From the NCBI GenBank assembly GCA_951801655.1, contig CATONV010000021.1, positions 1 to 36,247 of the forward strand: a stretch of 36,247 nt of DNA, read 5' to 3'. The stretch's first letter is position 1. Each line of letters begins with the position of its first letter. Shown here piece after piece: positions 1 through 7,504 of this stretch. The notes below the pieces were generated by a model. The model did no database searches. It saw only the letters and a list, made by a program, of their open reading frames with translations, and was not told where the DNA came from. A program made the position numbers and the translations under genes. This DNA is from an uncultured Oscillospiraceae bacterium (lineage in GTDB: Bacteria > Bacillota > Clostridia > Oscillospirales > Oscillospiraceae).

Positions 1-93
1 AAAGTACAGATTTTTGTAAAAACTCCTCCTTACTCTTTACAGCGTGGAGCAAAAGCGGTAAACAGGGCATCGTGGGACCCCCGATGCAAAATT

Positions 94-120
94 GGACCTC
101 CCACCCACGGTGGGAGGTCC
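94..120 (-). terminator. Distal hairpin downstream of rnfB
   Basis: A perfect 12-bp stem (94-105 with 109-120) closes a 3-nt CAC loop. Read on the minus strand it is followed by AATTTTG, a weak U-tract. It is the third and most distant of three hairpins after rnfB and may be a back-up terminator or belong to a gene left of the window. Nothing else recognisable lies in 1-93. Confidence 0.5.
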
Positions 121-153
121 TTGGCTTTCCTCACCTCTCGGTGTCTGCACATG

Positions 154-187
154 AAAAAACGCCGCAGACTTTTTCAAAATCTGCGGC
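154..187 (-). terminator. Rho-independent terminator of the rnf operon
   Basis: An 8-bp GC-rich stem (161-168 with 180-187) has an A/T-rich loop. On the minus strand it is followed directly by GTTTTTTC (A-run 154-159 on the plus strand). It lies 125 nt after the rnfB stop and is the best terminator in 1-312, a stretch with no credible gene. Confidence 0.8.
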
Positions 188-203
188 ATTGGCCGGGGTG
201 CGG

Positions 204-236
204 AAACGGGCGGTGTCTTATCGACATCGCCCGTTT
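204..236. other. Stable hairpin between rnfB and its terminator
   Basis: The arms 204-217 and 223-236 pair over 14 positions with one G-T wobble around a TTATC loop. The T-run is only TTTT on the plus side and TTT on the minus side. It may be a 3'-end stabiliser or a weak first terminator of the rnf transcript. Confidence 0.5.
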
Positions 237-312
237 TCTGTGCTGTTATTTACTTGTTTGCGCCGCCTCATTTTCCGCTGACCTTAGAGGTGGGGCTTTC
301 TCATTCAGAGTC

Positions 313-1113
313 TCACTCGTTGGCGGGAACGTGAATAACGCCCATGGGGCACTCCTTCACGCAGAGCTGGCAACCCACGCACTTGTCCTGGTCGATCTTG
401 GCCAGGAAGTTCTCCACGGTGATGGCCTCCTTGGGGCAGGCCTTGGCGCACTTCATGCAGCCGATGCAGCCGGCGGTACAGGCCTTCCGGGTGTCAGCGC
501 CCTTGTCCTTGTTCTGGCACAGCACCACAGGCTTGCGCTTGTTCTCGGGCACAATGGAGATGACCGCGTTGGGACAGGCTGCGGCGCAGGCGCCGCAGCC
601 TGTACACTTGCTCCGGTCCACCTTGGCGATGCCGTCTACGATGTGGATGGCGTCAAAGGCGCAGGCACGTGTACAGTCGCCGTAGCCCAGGCAGCCAAAC
701 TTGCACATACCGTCGCCGCCGTAGAAGCCCTTGACAGCCTGGCAGCTCTGGATACCCTGGAACTCGTACTTCTTGCCCGTTTTTCCGCAGGTGCCGGAGC
801 AGGTCACCACAGCCTTCATGGGGGTGGAGGCCCCCGCCTCAACGCCCATGATCTCGGCGATCTTAGCGGCGCAGGCCGCACCGCCGGGGATGCACTTGTT
901 GACGGCGTTGCCGTCCTCCACCACACTCTTGGCGTAGTCGGCGCAGCCGGCGCAACCACAGGCGCCGCAGTTGGCTCCCGCCAGCACGGCAGTAATCTGC
1001 TCCACCCTCTCATCCACAGGGACATACATGAAGATGGAGGCGGCCACCAGAATTACCGCGCCGATCAGGCCAATTACAGTAACAACGATGATTGCCATTA
1101 AAATCGGATTCAT
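313..1113 (-). CDS. rnfB: Rnf complex subunit RnfB (Fe-S electron entry subunit)
   Basis: RnfB is the iron-sulfur subunit that accepts electrons from reduced ferredoxin and passes them into the membrane Rnf complex, which couples ferredoxin oxidation and NAD+ reduction to Na+ or H+ export. The 266-residue product has an N-terminal membrane helix (about 5-28), then the Fe-S domain with C49, C52, C54, C57 and C74. After that come ferredoxin-type CxxCxxCxxxC motifs at about 170-180, 216-226 and 245-255, plus additional cysteines at 137-151. This multi-cluster C-terminus is the longer clostridial form. The ATG is preceded by GGGGGAG at good spacing. It is the last gene of rnfCDGEAB, 18 nt after rnfA, and the transcript then meets three hairpins. 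Confidence 0.96.
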   Translation of the reverse strand: MNPILMAIIVVTVIGLIGAVILVAASIFMYVPVDERVEQITAVLAGANCGACGCAGCADYAKSVVEDGNAVNKCIPGGAACAAKIAEIMGVEAGASTPMKAVVTCSGTCGKTGKKYEFQGIQSCQAVKGFYGGDGMCKFGCLGYGDCTRACAFDAIHIVDGIAKVDRSKCTGCGACAAACPNAVISIVPENKRKPVVLCQNKDKGADTRKACTAGCIGCMKCAKACPKEAITVENFLAKIDQDKCVGCQLCVKECPMGVIHVPANE

Positions 1114-1131
1114 ACTGCTCTCCCCCTTCTA

Positions 1132-1746
1132 TCAAGCCTTGAAGATGGCGTCCACAATACCGCCGAAGCCCATAAAGGACAGGGAGGTTACTGCGGCGGC
1201 CACCAACGTGATAGGCAGACCCTCAAAGCACTTGGGAGTGACGGCCTGCTCCACCCGGCGGCGCACGCCGGAGAACAGCACCATGGCCACCAGGAAGCCG
1301 ATGCCCGCGCCGGCGGCGCAGACGATGGACTCGATAAAGTTATAGCCGTTGTCCAGGTTCAGGATGGTCACACCCAGGATGGTGCAGTTGGTGGTAATCA
1401 GGGGCAGATACACGCCCAGGGACTTGTACAGAGCGGGGATGAACTTTTTCAAAAAGTTCTCCAGCAGCTGCACCAGGATGGCGATGATCAAGATGAAGAC
1501 GATGGTCTGGAGGTAGCTCATATCCCGGTCAGTGCCCACCGCCCAGTCGGGGCACAGGATCAGCTTATAGATGGGCCAGGTGGCGGCGGTGGCCATGACC
1601 ATAACAAAGGTGACGGCCAGAGACATACCCACGGCGCTGTCCAGCTTTTTGGACACGCCCAGGAAGGGACAAATGCCCAGGAATTTGGCCAGGACGTAGT
1701 TATCCACCAGGATCATGGTAAAGAATATGGCAGCAAGTTTGACCAT
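1132..1746 (-). CDS. rnfA: Rnf complex membrane subunit RnfA
   Basis: RnfA is an integral membrane subunit related to RnfE, NqrD and NqrE; the RnfA/RnfE pair forms the core that holds a membrane Fe-S centre and takes part in ion translocation. The 204 residues are almost all hydrophobic helix (about six). The family signature is clear: an NYVLAKFLGICPFLGV stretch near residue 16, with the cysteine expected to bind the Fe-S cluster, and a second NCTILG cysteine near the middle. The start ATG overlaps the rnfE stop as TAATG, implying translational coupling. The length is normal for the family. Confidence 0.96.
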   Translation of the reverse strand: MVKLAAIFFTMILVDNYVLAKFLGICPFLGVSKKLDSAVGMSLAVTFVMVMATAATWPIYKLILCPDWAVGTDRDMSYLQTIVFILIIAILVQLLENFLKKFIPALYKSLGVYLPLITTNCTILGVTILNLDNGYNFIESIVCAAGAGIGFLVAMVLFSGVRRRVEQAVTPKCFEGLPITLVAAAVTSLSFMGFGGIVDAIFKA

Positions 1747-2426
1747 TATGCGTTACCTCCTTCCGCAGCGGGGGCTTCCTTCTTGGGACGGGTTGTCAGC
1801 CAGGTGGCCCCGGCCATCAGGATACCAAAGACGAAGAAGCCGCCGGGGGCGCTGGTCATCAGAGAGAAGGTGTCGATGGACTCAGGGATGACCCGGATGG
1901 CAAAGTCGGCCCCAAGGGAGGGGATCAGTCCGCCCAGGCCAGCCATCCAGGTGCCGGAACCCAGAATCTCACGGATGGAGCCCATAACCGTCAGGGTGAT
2001 GGTAAAGCCGATGCCCATGCCGATGCCGTCCAGAGCGGAGTCCACAATACCGTTCTTGGAGGCGAACATCTCGGCGCGGCCCAGGATGATGCAGTTCACC
2101 ACGATCAGGGGCAGATACACGCCCAGGGCTTTGTCCAGGTCGGGCACGTAGGCCTTGACGATCATCTGCACCACAGACACAAAGCCGGCGATGACGGTGA
2201 TGTAGCAGGGGATACGCACCTGATTGGGGATGATGTTCCGCAGAGCGGAGATCACGATGTTGGAGCACAGCAACACAAAGGTGGCGGCCAGCCCCATGCC
2301 GATGCCGTTGGAGGCCATGGTGGTGACGGCCAGAGTGGGACAGGTGCCCAGGACAAGCCGCAGGACCGGGTTTTCGTTCAAAATACCGTTGGTAAGGATA
2401 CTCAGTTTGCTTTTATTCTCACTCAT
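1746..2426 (-). CDS. rnfE: Rnf complex membrane subunit RnfE
   Basis: RnfE is a six-helix integral membrane subunit homologous to RnfA, with which it forms an inverted pair around a membrane Fe-S cluster. The 226-residue product shows an NPVLRLVLGTCPTLAV stretch and a NCIILGRAE segment, carrying the two conserved cysteines. The C-terminus is a short charged Lys/Glu/Ala tail. An AGGTGA ribosome site precedes the ATG. It follows rnfG by 17 nt and overlaps rnfA by one base at its end. RnfE is slightly longer than RnfA, as usual. Confidence 0.95.
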   Translation of the reverse strand: MSENKSKLSILTNGILNENPVLRLVLGTCPTLAVTTMASNGIGMGLAATFVLLCSNIVISALRNIIPNQVRIPCYITVIAGFVSVVQMIVKAYVPDLDKALGVYLPLIVVNCIILGRAEMFASKNGIVDSALDGIGMGIGFTITLTVMGSIREILGSGTWMAGLGGLIPSLGADFAIRVIPESIDTFSLMTSAPGGFFVFGILMAGATWLTTRPKKEAPAAEGGNA

Positions 2427-2443
2427 CTTGACTCACCTGCCTT

Positions 2444-2977
2444 TCAAGGAATCGCGTTGTACGCGGCGATGGCGGAATTGACGGCGCTGTTCAGCGCCCG
2501 GCTGGAAATGGTGGCGCCGCCGTAGGCATCCACGTCGGTACCCAGTGTCAGGGGGGCGGTGCCGTCCAGGCCGGCGTACTTGTCCCAGTAATCCTTCTTG
2601 GCGGACACATTGGAGCCGATGCCCTGGGTCTCCTGGGCGTCGGTGACCTTGACCTGCTTAACCTGGCCCTCGGGGGTGAAGGAGGTCATCACGGTCATGG
2701 TGCCGCCGTAGCCCTTGGCGGTGCTGGTGATTACCCAGCCCGTGCCGTTGTTGGCGGCATAGACATCGGAGACGTTCTCCACCTCAATGCCCTCCACCCG
2801 GGTGAAGTCATCGGCCTCGGGAAGCAACTCCATACGAGCCAGCCGCTGGGCCTCAGCGGTAGCCGCCGCGATGACGGGGGCGGTGGCGCTGTTGGTGGCG
2901 GCCAAAGCCCCGGTGATGACAATGCAGATGATGCACAGCACCACAATGGGCTTGAATATTTTATTCCAGTTGCTCAT
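2444..2977 (-). CDS. rnfG: Rnf complex FMN-binding subunit RnfG
   Basis: RnfG carries a covalently bound FMN on the outer side of the membrane and relays electrons within Rnf. The 177-residue product has one N-terminal membrane anchor (about 9-28) followed by an extracytoplasmic FMN-binding domain. The flavinylation motif is seen as GGATISS, with the acceptor threonine about residue 156, followed by a typical SRALNSAVNSA helix. Its ATG overlaps the rnfD stop by ATGA. A flavin transferase (ApbE) would be needed to attach FMN and is not encoded in this window. Confidence 0.94.
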   Translation of the reverse strand: MSNWNKIFKPIVVLCIICIVITGALAATNSATAPVIAAATAEAQRLARMELLPEADDFTRVEGIEVENVSDVYAANNGTGWVITSTAKGYGGTMTVMTSFTPEGQVKQVKVTDAQETQGIGSNVSAKKDYWDKYAGLDGTAPLTLGTDVDAYGGATISSRALNSAVNSAIAAYNAIP

Positions 2978-3918
2978 TTTGCCGCCTCCTTCTTTTTCTT
3001 GGCGATGCCCAGCTTATCCTGCCGGGTCAGCGCGTCGATGTAGGGCGTCACCAGGTTCATCAGCAGGATGGCGAAGGACACGCCCTCGCTCATGGTGCCC
3101 AGGAACCGGATGGCACATGTAACCACACCCATAAAAATACCGGCAATCAGCTTGCCCTTATCCGTGGTGGGAGAGGTGACATAGTCGGTGGCCATAAAGA
3201 AGGCGCCCAGCATCAGGCCGCCGGAGAGAAGCTGCACGATGGGGTCATAGCCGCCGATGAGAGACAGCACAGCTACGGTGGCCAGGTAAGTAACGGGGAT
3301 CATGGGGCTGATAACCTTGGTCCAGATCAGATAAACGCCGCCCACCAGAATGGCCAGGGCGCAGGTCTCGCCCAGCACGCCGCCGTGGTTACCCAGCAGC
3401 AATGTGACATATTCGCCGGCGCCCAGTACGCCCTTCTCCACGGCCAGAGGAGTGGCGGAGGCCAGGGCGTCAATGCCGTTGGCGGGCTTGGGATAGTTGG
3501 CCATACGGCTGGCAAAGCCCACGGCCAGGGCGATACGGCCCACAATGGCGGGGTTGGCGAAGTTAAATCCCAGTCCGCCGAAGAGCTGCTTGATCACCAC
3601 AATGGCGATAAACGCGCCCACAATCGCCATCCACCAGGGGAGGCTGGCAGGCATATTGAAGGCCAGCAGCATACCGGTAACCACGGCGGACAGGTCGGAG
3701 ATGGGAACCTCACGGCCCATCAGCTTGCAGTAGGCCCACTCGAAGAAGACGCAGGAGGCCACAGTGACAGCAGTGAGAATCAGGGAATTAACGCCAAAAA
3801 CGATCACAGAGGCGACCAGCGCCGGGCACAGGGCCAGACAGACGCGGCCCATGATCTTTTGGGTGCTGTCCGCGCTGGTGATATGGGGCGCGGCGGTGAC
3901 AATCAACTTATTTTCCAT
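2974..3918 (-). CDS. rnfD: Rnf complex membrane flavoprotein RnfD
   Basis: RnfD is a polytopic membrane subunit (related to NqrB) that carries a second covalent FMN and is thought to take part in ion translocation. The product is 314 residues with about nine hydrophobic helices. The FMN-threonine motif appears as SATPLA, threonine about 156, in the usual position. I chose the ATG at 3918, which overlaps the rnfC stop as TGATG and sits 9 nt from GGAGG. A GTG one codon upstream is also possible. It overlaps rnfG by 4 bp, so the first genes of the operon are tightly coupled. Confidence 0.95.
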   Translation of the reverse strand: MENKLIVTAAPHITSADSTQKIMGRVCLALCPALVASVIVFGVNSLILTAVTVASCVFFEWAYCKLMGREVPISDLSAVVTGMLLAFNMPASLPWWMAIVGAFIAIVVIKQLFGGLGFNFANPAIVGRIALAVGFASRMANYPKPANGIDALASATPLAVEKGVLGAGEYVTLLLGNHGGVLGETCALAILVGGVYLIWTKVISPMIPVTYLATVAVLSLIGGYDPIVQLLSGGLMLGAFFMATDYVTSPTTDKGKLIAGIFMGVVTCAIRFLGTMSEGVSFAILLMNLVTPYIDALTRQDKLGIAKKKKEAAK

Positions 3919-5225
3919 CACTTCTTACCTCCATTCTTCATCATGATCTTGGCCAGAGCGATGGAGGGGGCCAGAGGCCGCTTGGCCGGGCAGACGAAGG
4001 AGCAAGTGCCGCAGCTCATGCACAGGTCGGCGTTGAGCTCGACGAGCAGCTCCACGTTGCCGTCGTTGTAGGCCTGGACGATCTCCTTGGCAGACAGGCC
4101 CAGAGGGCAGGCGTTGGTACACCGACCGCAGTGGATGCAGTTGGTGGCCTTGGGCAGCTGAGCCATCTTCTTGGAGAAGGCCAGCACAGCGTTGTTGTTC
4201 TTCAAAATGGGCTGGTCCAGGTTGGCGATACAGTTGCCCATCATGGGGCCGCCGTAGAGAACCTTGCCCGGCTCCTCGGTAAAGCCGCCGCAGAAGTCCA
4301 TCAGCTCCTGAACAGGGGTGCCGATGACCACCTCCACATTCTTGGGCTCCTTGATAACATCGCCGTCTACGGTGAGGCGCTTGGTGGTCAGAGGCATGCC
4401 GGTGGCCAGGTACTTGCCCACAAAGGCCACAGAGGTGACGTTCATCACAATGACGCCCACGTCGGAGGGCAGGCCGGGGAAGGGGACCTCACGGCCGGTA
4501 CAGTTCTCGATAAGGACCTTTTCAGCGCCCTGGGGATAGCGGCAGGGCAGCTCCTTCACCTCGATACCGGCGGTGGCCACAGACTTCACCTTGGCGATGG
4601 CTTCGGGCTTGTTTCCCTCGATGCCGATGATGCACTTTGGGATCTCCAAATACTTCATCACCGCCTGAATACCGTCCAAGATGAATTGGGTGTCCTCCAG
4701 GAAGCAGCGGTTATCCGAGGTAATATAGGGCTCGCACTCGGCGCCGTTGATGAGGAGGACGTCGATCTCGTCCAAATTCTTGGGAGAGAGCTTCACCGCC
4801 GTGGGGAAGCCGGCGCCGCCCAGGCCCACCAGGCCGCTGGCCCGGACGGCGTCCTGGAAGGACTTGAGATCGGTGACGGTGGGGGGCGCGATGGCCGGGT
4901 CTACCGTCTGCTTGCCGTCGGGGATAATCACAACGGCGGTCTGAGGCGCTCCGTTGGGGGCGGTGATGGTGATGATGCTGTCCACCGTGCCCGACACTCC
5001 GGAGTGAATGTCGGAGGAGACAAAGCCGCCCGCCTTACCCACCACAGTGCCCACAAAGACCTGGTCGCCCTTGGCCACCTGGGGAGCGGCGGGAGCGCCG
5101 ATGTGCTGCCCCATGGACAGGACGATCTTAGAGGGCAGAGGCATCTTCACGGTCTCCTGGTTGGACGTCCGCTTTTCGTGCGGGACCTGCGCACCCTGCG
5201 CAGATCGTTTGAGAAATTTGCTCAT
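3918..5225 (-). CDS. rnfC: Rnf complex NADH-binding subunit RnfC
   Basis: RnfC is the peripheral subunit that binds NAD(H) and FMN, where NAD+ is reduced at the cytoplasmic face. The 435-residue product has a complex I 51-kDa-like nucleotide/FMN fold with a GLGGAGFPTAVKL loop. Two C-terminal ferredoxin motifs lie at about 363-374 (CIHCGRCTNAC) and 402-413 (CMSCGTCSFVC). The reading frame stays open far upstream, but family similarity begins near this start, and the ATG at 5225 has an AGGGAGGT ribosome site about 9 nt away. It is the first gene of the operon, in the standard clostridial order C-D-G-E-A-B. Confidence 0.95.
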   Translation of the reverse strand: MSKFLKRSAQGAQVPHEKRTSNQETVKMPLPSKIVLSMGQHIGAPAAPQVAKGDQVFVGTVVGKAGGFVSSDIHSGVSGTVDSIITITAPNGAPQTAVVIIPDGKQTVDPAIAPPTVTDLKSFQDAVRASGLVGLGGAGFPTAVKLSPKNLDEIDVLLINGAECEPYITSDNRCFLEDTQFILDGIQAVMKYLEIPKCIIGIEGNKPEAIAKVKSVATAGIEVKELPCRYPQGAEKVLIENCTGREVPFPGLPSDVGVIVMNVTSVAFVGKYLATGMPLTTKRLTVDGDVIKEPKNVEVVIGTPVQELMDFCGGFTEEPGKVLYGGPMMGNCIANLDQPILKNNNAVLAFSKKMAQLPKATNCIHCGRCTNACPLGLSAKEIVQAYNDGNVELLVELNADLCMSCGTCSFVCPAKRPLAPSIALAKIMMKNGGKK

Positions 5226-5390
5226 GTAAGTTTTCGACCTCCCTATAACTTGCTGGGATACCGCAGTCCGGACCTGTTTCGCCCTCTCCAGTTCCGCGCT
5301 GCGGCTGCCGCACCTGACTGCGTCAGACACACGACAAAACCCGCCGGCTTCTCCCTCTGCTTTTGTTGAAACCGTCGGTCTTGCTGCGTA
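5226..5390 (-). promoter_or_regulatory. Structured 5' leader of the rnf operon
   Basis: About 165 nt separate the predicted transcription start from rnfC. Three pairings are visible. A long-range 7-bp helix joins 5262-5268 with 5316-5322. A local 5-bp hairpin, 5314-5318 with 5322-5326, competes for the same bases. A 6-bp hairpin at 5300-5312 has a one-base loop. Near the start codon, AAGTT and AACTT could pair around the ribosome site. I do not recognise a known riboswitch class. The frame is open across it, but no RnfC-like residues are encoded. Together with the promoter and terminator just upstream this accounts for the gene-free stretch 5226-5530. Confidence 0.4.
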
Positions 5391-5396
5391 AAGGTA

Positions 5397-5425
5397 ATGA
5401 TACACCAGTCTTGAAAAGATTGCAA
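5397..5425 (-). promoter_or_regulatory. SigA-type promoter of the rnf operon
   Basis: On the minus strand, TTGCAA (5420-5425) and TATCAT (5397-5402) are separated by exactly 17 nt. This is the only convincing vegetative promoter between the upstream terminator (5483-5516) and rnfC. No Rex-type TTGTTAA/TTAACAA operator overlaps it. Confidence 0.7.
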
Positions 5426-5431
5426 GTTTTT

Positions 5432-5448
5432 TGTAGGGGCATGTCCCC
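5432..5448. repeat. Half copy of the TGTAGGGG-type repeat end
   Basis: TGTAGGGGC followed by ATGTCCCC resembles one end of the palindromic repeats found elsewhere in the window. No matching second end is found nearby. It sits 6 nt upstream of the rnf -35 hexamer, much as a repeat end adjoins the mrnC -35. It may be a decayed copy or chance. Confidence 0.35.
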
Positions 5449-5482
5449 TTTTTCGGCAAAATTTTTTCCCAAAGCGGAGTAT

Positions 5483-5516
5483 AAAAAAAGCGCGGGGGGA
5501 AATTTCCCCTCCGCGC
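5483..5516 (-). terminator. Terminator of the 48-residue Cys-rich protein gene
   Basis: A GC-rich stem (5490-5499 with 5507-5516, extendable through AAATTT) is followed on the minus strand by TTTTTTT (5483-5489). It ends the small upstream gene and insulates it from the rnf promoter. Confidence 0.85.
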
Positions 5517-5530
5517 CCCGGATCGGCGCC

Positions 5531-5677
5531 TCAGCAGCCGCAGCCGTTGTTGCAGCCGCAGTTGTTGTTGCAGCAGCAGTTATTGCTACCCCAGCCGCCG
5601 CAGCTGAACAGGATGATAATAAGGATAATGATCCACAGGCAGCTGTTGCCGCCCCAGCTGTTATTGCAGCACCCCAT
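5531..5677 (-). CDS. Small Cys/Asn-rich single-helix protein, function unknown
   Basis: A 48-residue product starts with an ATG placed 8 nt after a perfect GGAGG. It begins MGCCNNSWGG, has a hydrophobic helix at about 13-24 (LWIIILIIILF), and ends in a cysteine/asparagine tail made of CCC, CGC and CGC blocks separated by Asn runs. There are 11 cysteines in 48 residues. It has its own strong terminator, and a sequence resembling a SigK mother-cell promoter lies upstream, which supports a real gene. Composition and size recall small Firmicutes sporulation proteins (YjcZ-like) and high-cysteine coat-type proteins; that assignment is inference only. A metal-binding small membrane protein is an alternative. 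Confidence 0.75.
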   Translation of the reverse strand: MGCCNNSWGGNSCLWIIILIIILFSCGGWGSNNCCCNNNCGCNNGCGC

Positions 5678-5733
5678 AATGAGTACCTCCTACATATGAA
5701 AGTATTAAGAGGGCTGTTTGCCGCTCTCGATAC

Positions 5734-5760
5734 CATCATATGTCAGGGCGGGAAATGGGT
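5734..5760 (-). promoter_or_regulatory. Possible SigK-type promoter of the Cys-rich protein gene
   Basis: On the minus strand, AC (5759-5760) is followed by 16 nt and then CATATGATG (5734-5742). This resembles the mother-cell SigK pattern AC-N16-CATANNNTA, with one -10 mismatch. It would give a leader of about 50 nt. Short motifs like this occur by chance, so this is tentative. Confidence 0.35.
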
Positions 5761-5768
5761 GCCTTTGC

Positions 5769-6842
5769 TCACAAAATTTTCTCAGAAAAGGCCCGGAGCA
5801 TAGTGGCCATCTCCGCTCGGGTGGCGTTTCGACCCGGTTCCAGCGTCAACGCGGTGCCGTTGGCTACGCCGCTGATAATTCCCTGCTCCACCGCCCAGGA
5901 CATGGCGGGCCTGGCCCAGCCGCTCAGCCGCGCCAGGTCGGCGTACCCTGACAGGTCCGCCCCCTGCCCCGTGCCAATCCGCATATATTGGGTGGCGTAG
6001 TTATACATCATGGCAACCGCCTGCTCCCGGGTAATTAAGCCGTCGGGACTGAAGTTTCCATTCCCCGTTCCGGAGGTGATCCCCTGAGAGGCCCCCCAAA
6101 GGACGGCCTGGGCATACCAGCTGTTTCCGGGCACATCGTTGAAGGCAATCTGGCTGACGGGTGCGGGCGACCCGGCCAATCGGTGAAGAACCGACATGAG
6201 CATGGCCCGGTTCATGGGGGAACCGGGGGCAAAGTGGTTGGCGTCTATCCCGGAGAACAGCCCCTTCTCGTAAGCGTAGCCCACCGGGGCATAGAACCAG
6301 TCGTTCTGACTTACATCATAAAAAGGAGTATGTTCTGTCTTGCCCGCCGTCAGTCCAAAGCTGCCCTGAAGACCGATGGCGGCCTGCCCCGAGCGGACAG
6401 TTACCGCGGCTTCGGTGCTCTCCCCCACCAAATAACGGTGATGTTTTACCAGCGCAGCCCCAGAGGGAACCTCCTCCCCGGCGGTGACATCTACTACCGC
6501 TCCGGTGTGAACCAGACCGGCGGAGCCGTCCAGCATCAGAAAGCCGCTCCCCGTGGGCAGGGTGATAATCTGGCCGTCGGGCCACTCCTGACGTCGAAGG
6601 GTATCGCTGCTGCTGCCGGCCGTCCCTCCGCCAAGGGTGTCCAACTGTTTTTTCGCGCTGTCGTAGGTCTCCTGAAGGGCCTTGACTCCCGCCTCCTCCC
6701 CCGCCTGGACAGCCTTGGGGAAAAACACACTCTGGAGATAGCTCAGAGAAACAATGCTGTCTCCGGACAGCGCGGCACAGGTTCCCACCGTCAACAGAGC
6801 GGAAACCAAAACAAGCCCCAGGGGGCGCAGAAATTTTTTCAT
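5769..6842 (-). CDS. Exported protein with three S-layer homology (SLH) domains
   Basis: The 357-residue product has an N-terminal signal sequence or anchor (MKKFLRPLGLVLVSALLTVG), a spacer with a short coiled segment (about 45-70), a small beta-rich region (about 85-160), and then three SLH repeats at roughly 175-220, 235-280 and 295-350. SLH triplets bind secondary cell-wall polymer and hold proteins at the cell surface. No catalytic domain is apparent in the middle, so its role is unknown. The ATG at 6842 is 7 nt after GGAGG and overlaps the rex stop by ATGA, so it is translationally coupled to rex, an odd pairing for a surface protein. No strong terminator follows its stop. Confidence 0.88.
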   Translation of the reverse strand: MKKFLRPLGLVLVSALLTVGTCAALSGDSIVSLSYLQSVFFPKAVQAGEEAGVKALQETYDSAKKQLDTLGGGTAGSSSDTLRRQEWPDGQIITLPTGSGFLMLDGSAGLVHTGAVVDVTAGEEVPSGAALVKHHRYLVGESTEAAVTVRSGQAAIGLQGSFGLTAGKTEHTPFYDVSQNDWFYAPVGYAYEKGLFSGIDANHFAPGSPMNRAMLMSVLHRLAGSPAPVSQIAFNDVPGNSWYAQAVLWGASQGITSGTGNGNFSPDGLITREQAVAMMYNYATQYMRIGTGQGADLSGYADLARLSGWARPAMSWAVEQGIISGVANGTALTLEPGRNATRAEMATMLRAFSEKIL

Positions 6843-7492
6843 GGGTTTTCCTCCATATCCTCCCGCTGGGAGATAAGATAGCTCAAGGTGAGAAGGCTGT
6901 CGGAGAAGTGGACAGACTCCAACACCACGTCGGGCCTGGCGCACACCAGCTCATAGTTGGTAAAATTCCAGATCCCTTTCACCCCGGCGTCCATCAGCCG
7001 ATCCCCCATCTGCTGGGCAGCGGCCATGGGAACCGTCAGCAGGCCCACATCCACCCTGTGGGCAGCGATGAAGTCCTCCAGTCCGTTCACATGGCGGACA
7101 GGCACTCCGGCAATTCTGCTTCCCACCACAACTGGGTCCACATCGAAGGCGGCCAGGAGAGCGAAGCCGTTGGCGGAAAAGCGGAAATTCTGGATGATCG
7201 CCCGGCCCAGGTTTCCGGTGCCCAGCACAATCAGGGTGTGTCCCCGGCTGATGCCCAAAATTTCGCCGATCTCCTCCTTCAGACTGTCAACCTTGTAGCC
7301 GTAGCCCTGCTGTCCAAACTCTCCAAAGCAGAACAGGTCCTGACGGATCTGGGAGGCCGTCAGCCCCATGGACTTGCCCAGAGCGCCGGAGGAGATGCGC
7401 ACCACTCCGGTCTCCTGCAGCTCAGACAGCTGCCGGTAGTACCGGGGCAGGCGGCGAATCACTGCGGTCGATACCTTCGCGTTTCGTTTCAT
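6839..7492 (-). CDS. rex: Redox-sensing transcriptional repressor Rex
   Basis: Rex binds DNA when NADH/NAD+ is low and is released by NADH, controlling fermentation and respiratory genes in Gram-positive bacteria. The 217-residue product has an N-terminal winged helix (STAVIRRLPRYYRQL, then LGLTASQIRQDL-like recognition region with GLTASQIRQDL at about 43-53), and a Rossmann domain with the NAD-binding VLGTGNLGRA loop near residue 90. The FGEFGQQGYGYKV segment is a family hallmark. Length is normal. It lies 12 nt after the Uma2-family gene and overlaps the SLH-protein gene by 4 bp. Likely targets include rnf and nfn, but I see no clear Rex operator in this window. Confidence 0.96.
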   Translation of the reverse strand: MKRNAKVSTAVIRRLPRYYRQLSELQETGVVRISSGALGKSMGLTASQIRQDLFCFGEFGQQGYGYKVDSLKEEIGEILGISRGHTLIVLGTGNLGRAIIQNFRFSANGFALLAAFDVDPVVVGSRIAGVPVRHVNGLEDFIAAHRVDVGLLTVPMAAAQQMGDRLMDAGVKGIWNFTNYELVCARPDVVLESVHFSDSLLTLSYLISQREDMEENP

Positions 7493-7504
7493 CCCACCGC
7501 TCCC

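Noticed and set aside
121..1101. Long plus-strand open frame opposite rnfB
   Set aside because: High GC makes antisense frames open; rnfB on the minus strand has unmistakable Fe-S motifs and codon pattern.
4131..5369. 412-codon plus-strand open frame opposite rnfC
   Set aside because: It is His/Gly/Ala/Leu-biased with no domain; a shadow of rnfC.
5390..5430. Rex operator at the rnf promoter
   Set aside because: No TTGTTAA/TTAACAA-like palindrome was found, only partial matches.
5226..5459. In-frame 5' extension of rnfC by 78 codons
   Set aside because: It crosses the promoter and leader, has no RnfC-like residues, and the ATG at 5225 has the good ribosome site.
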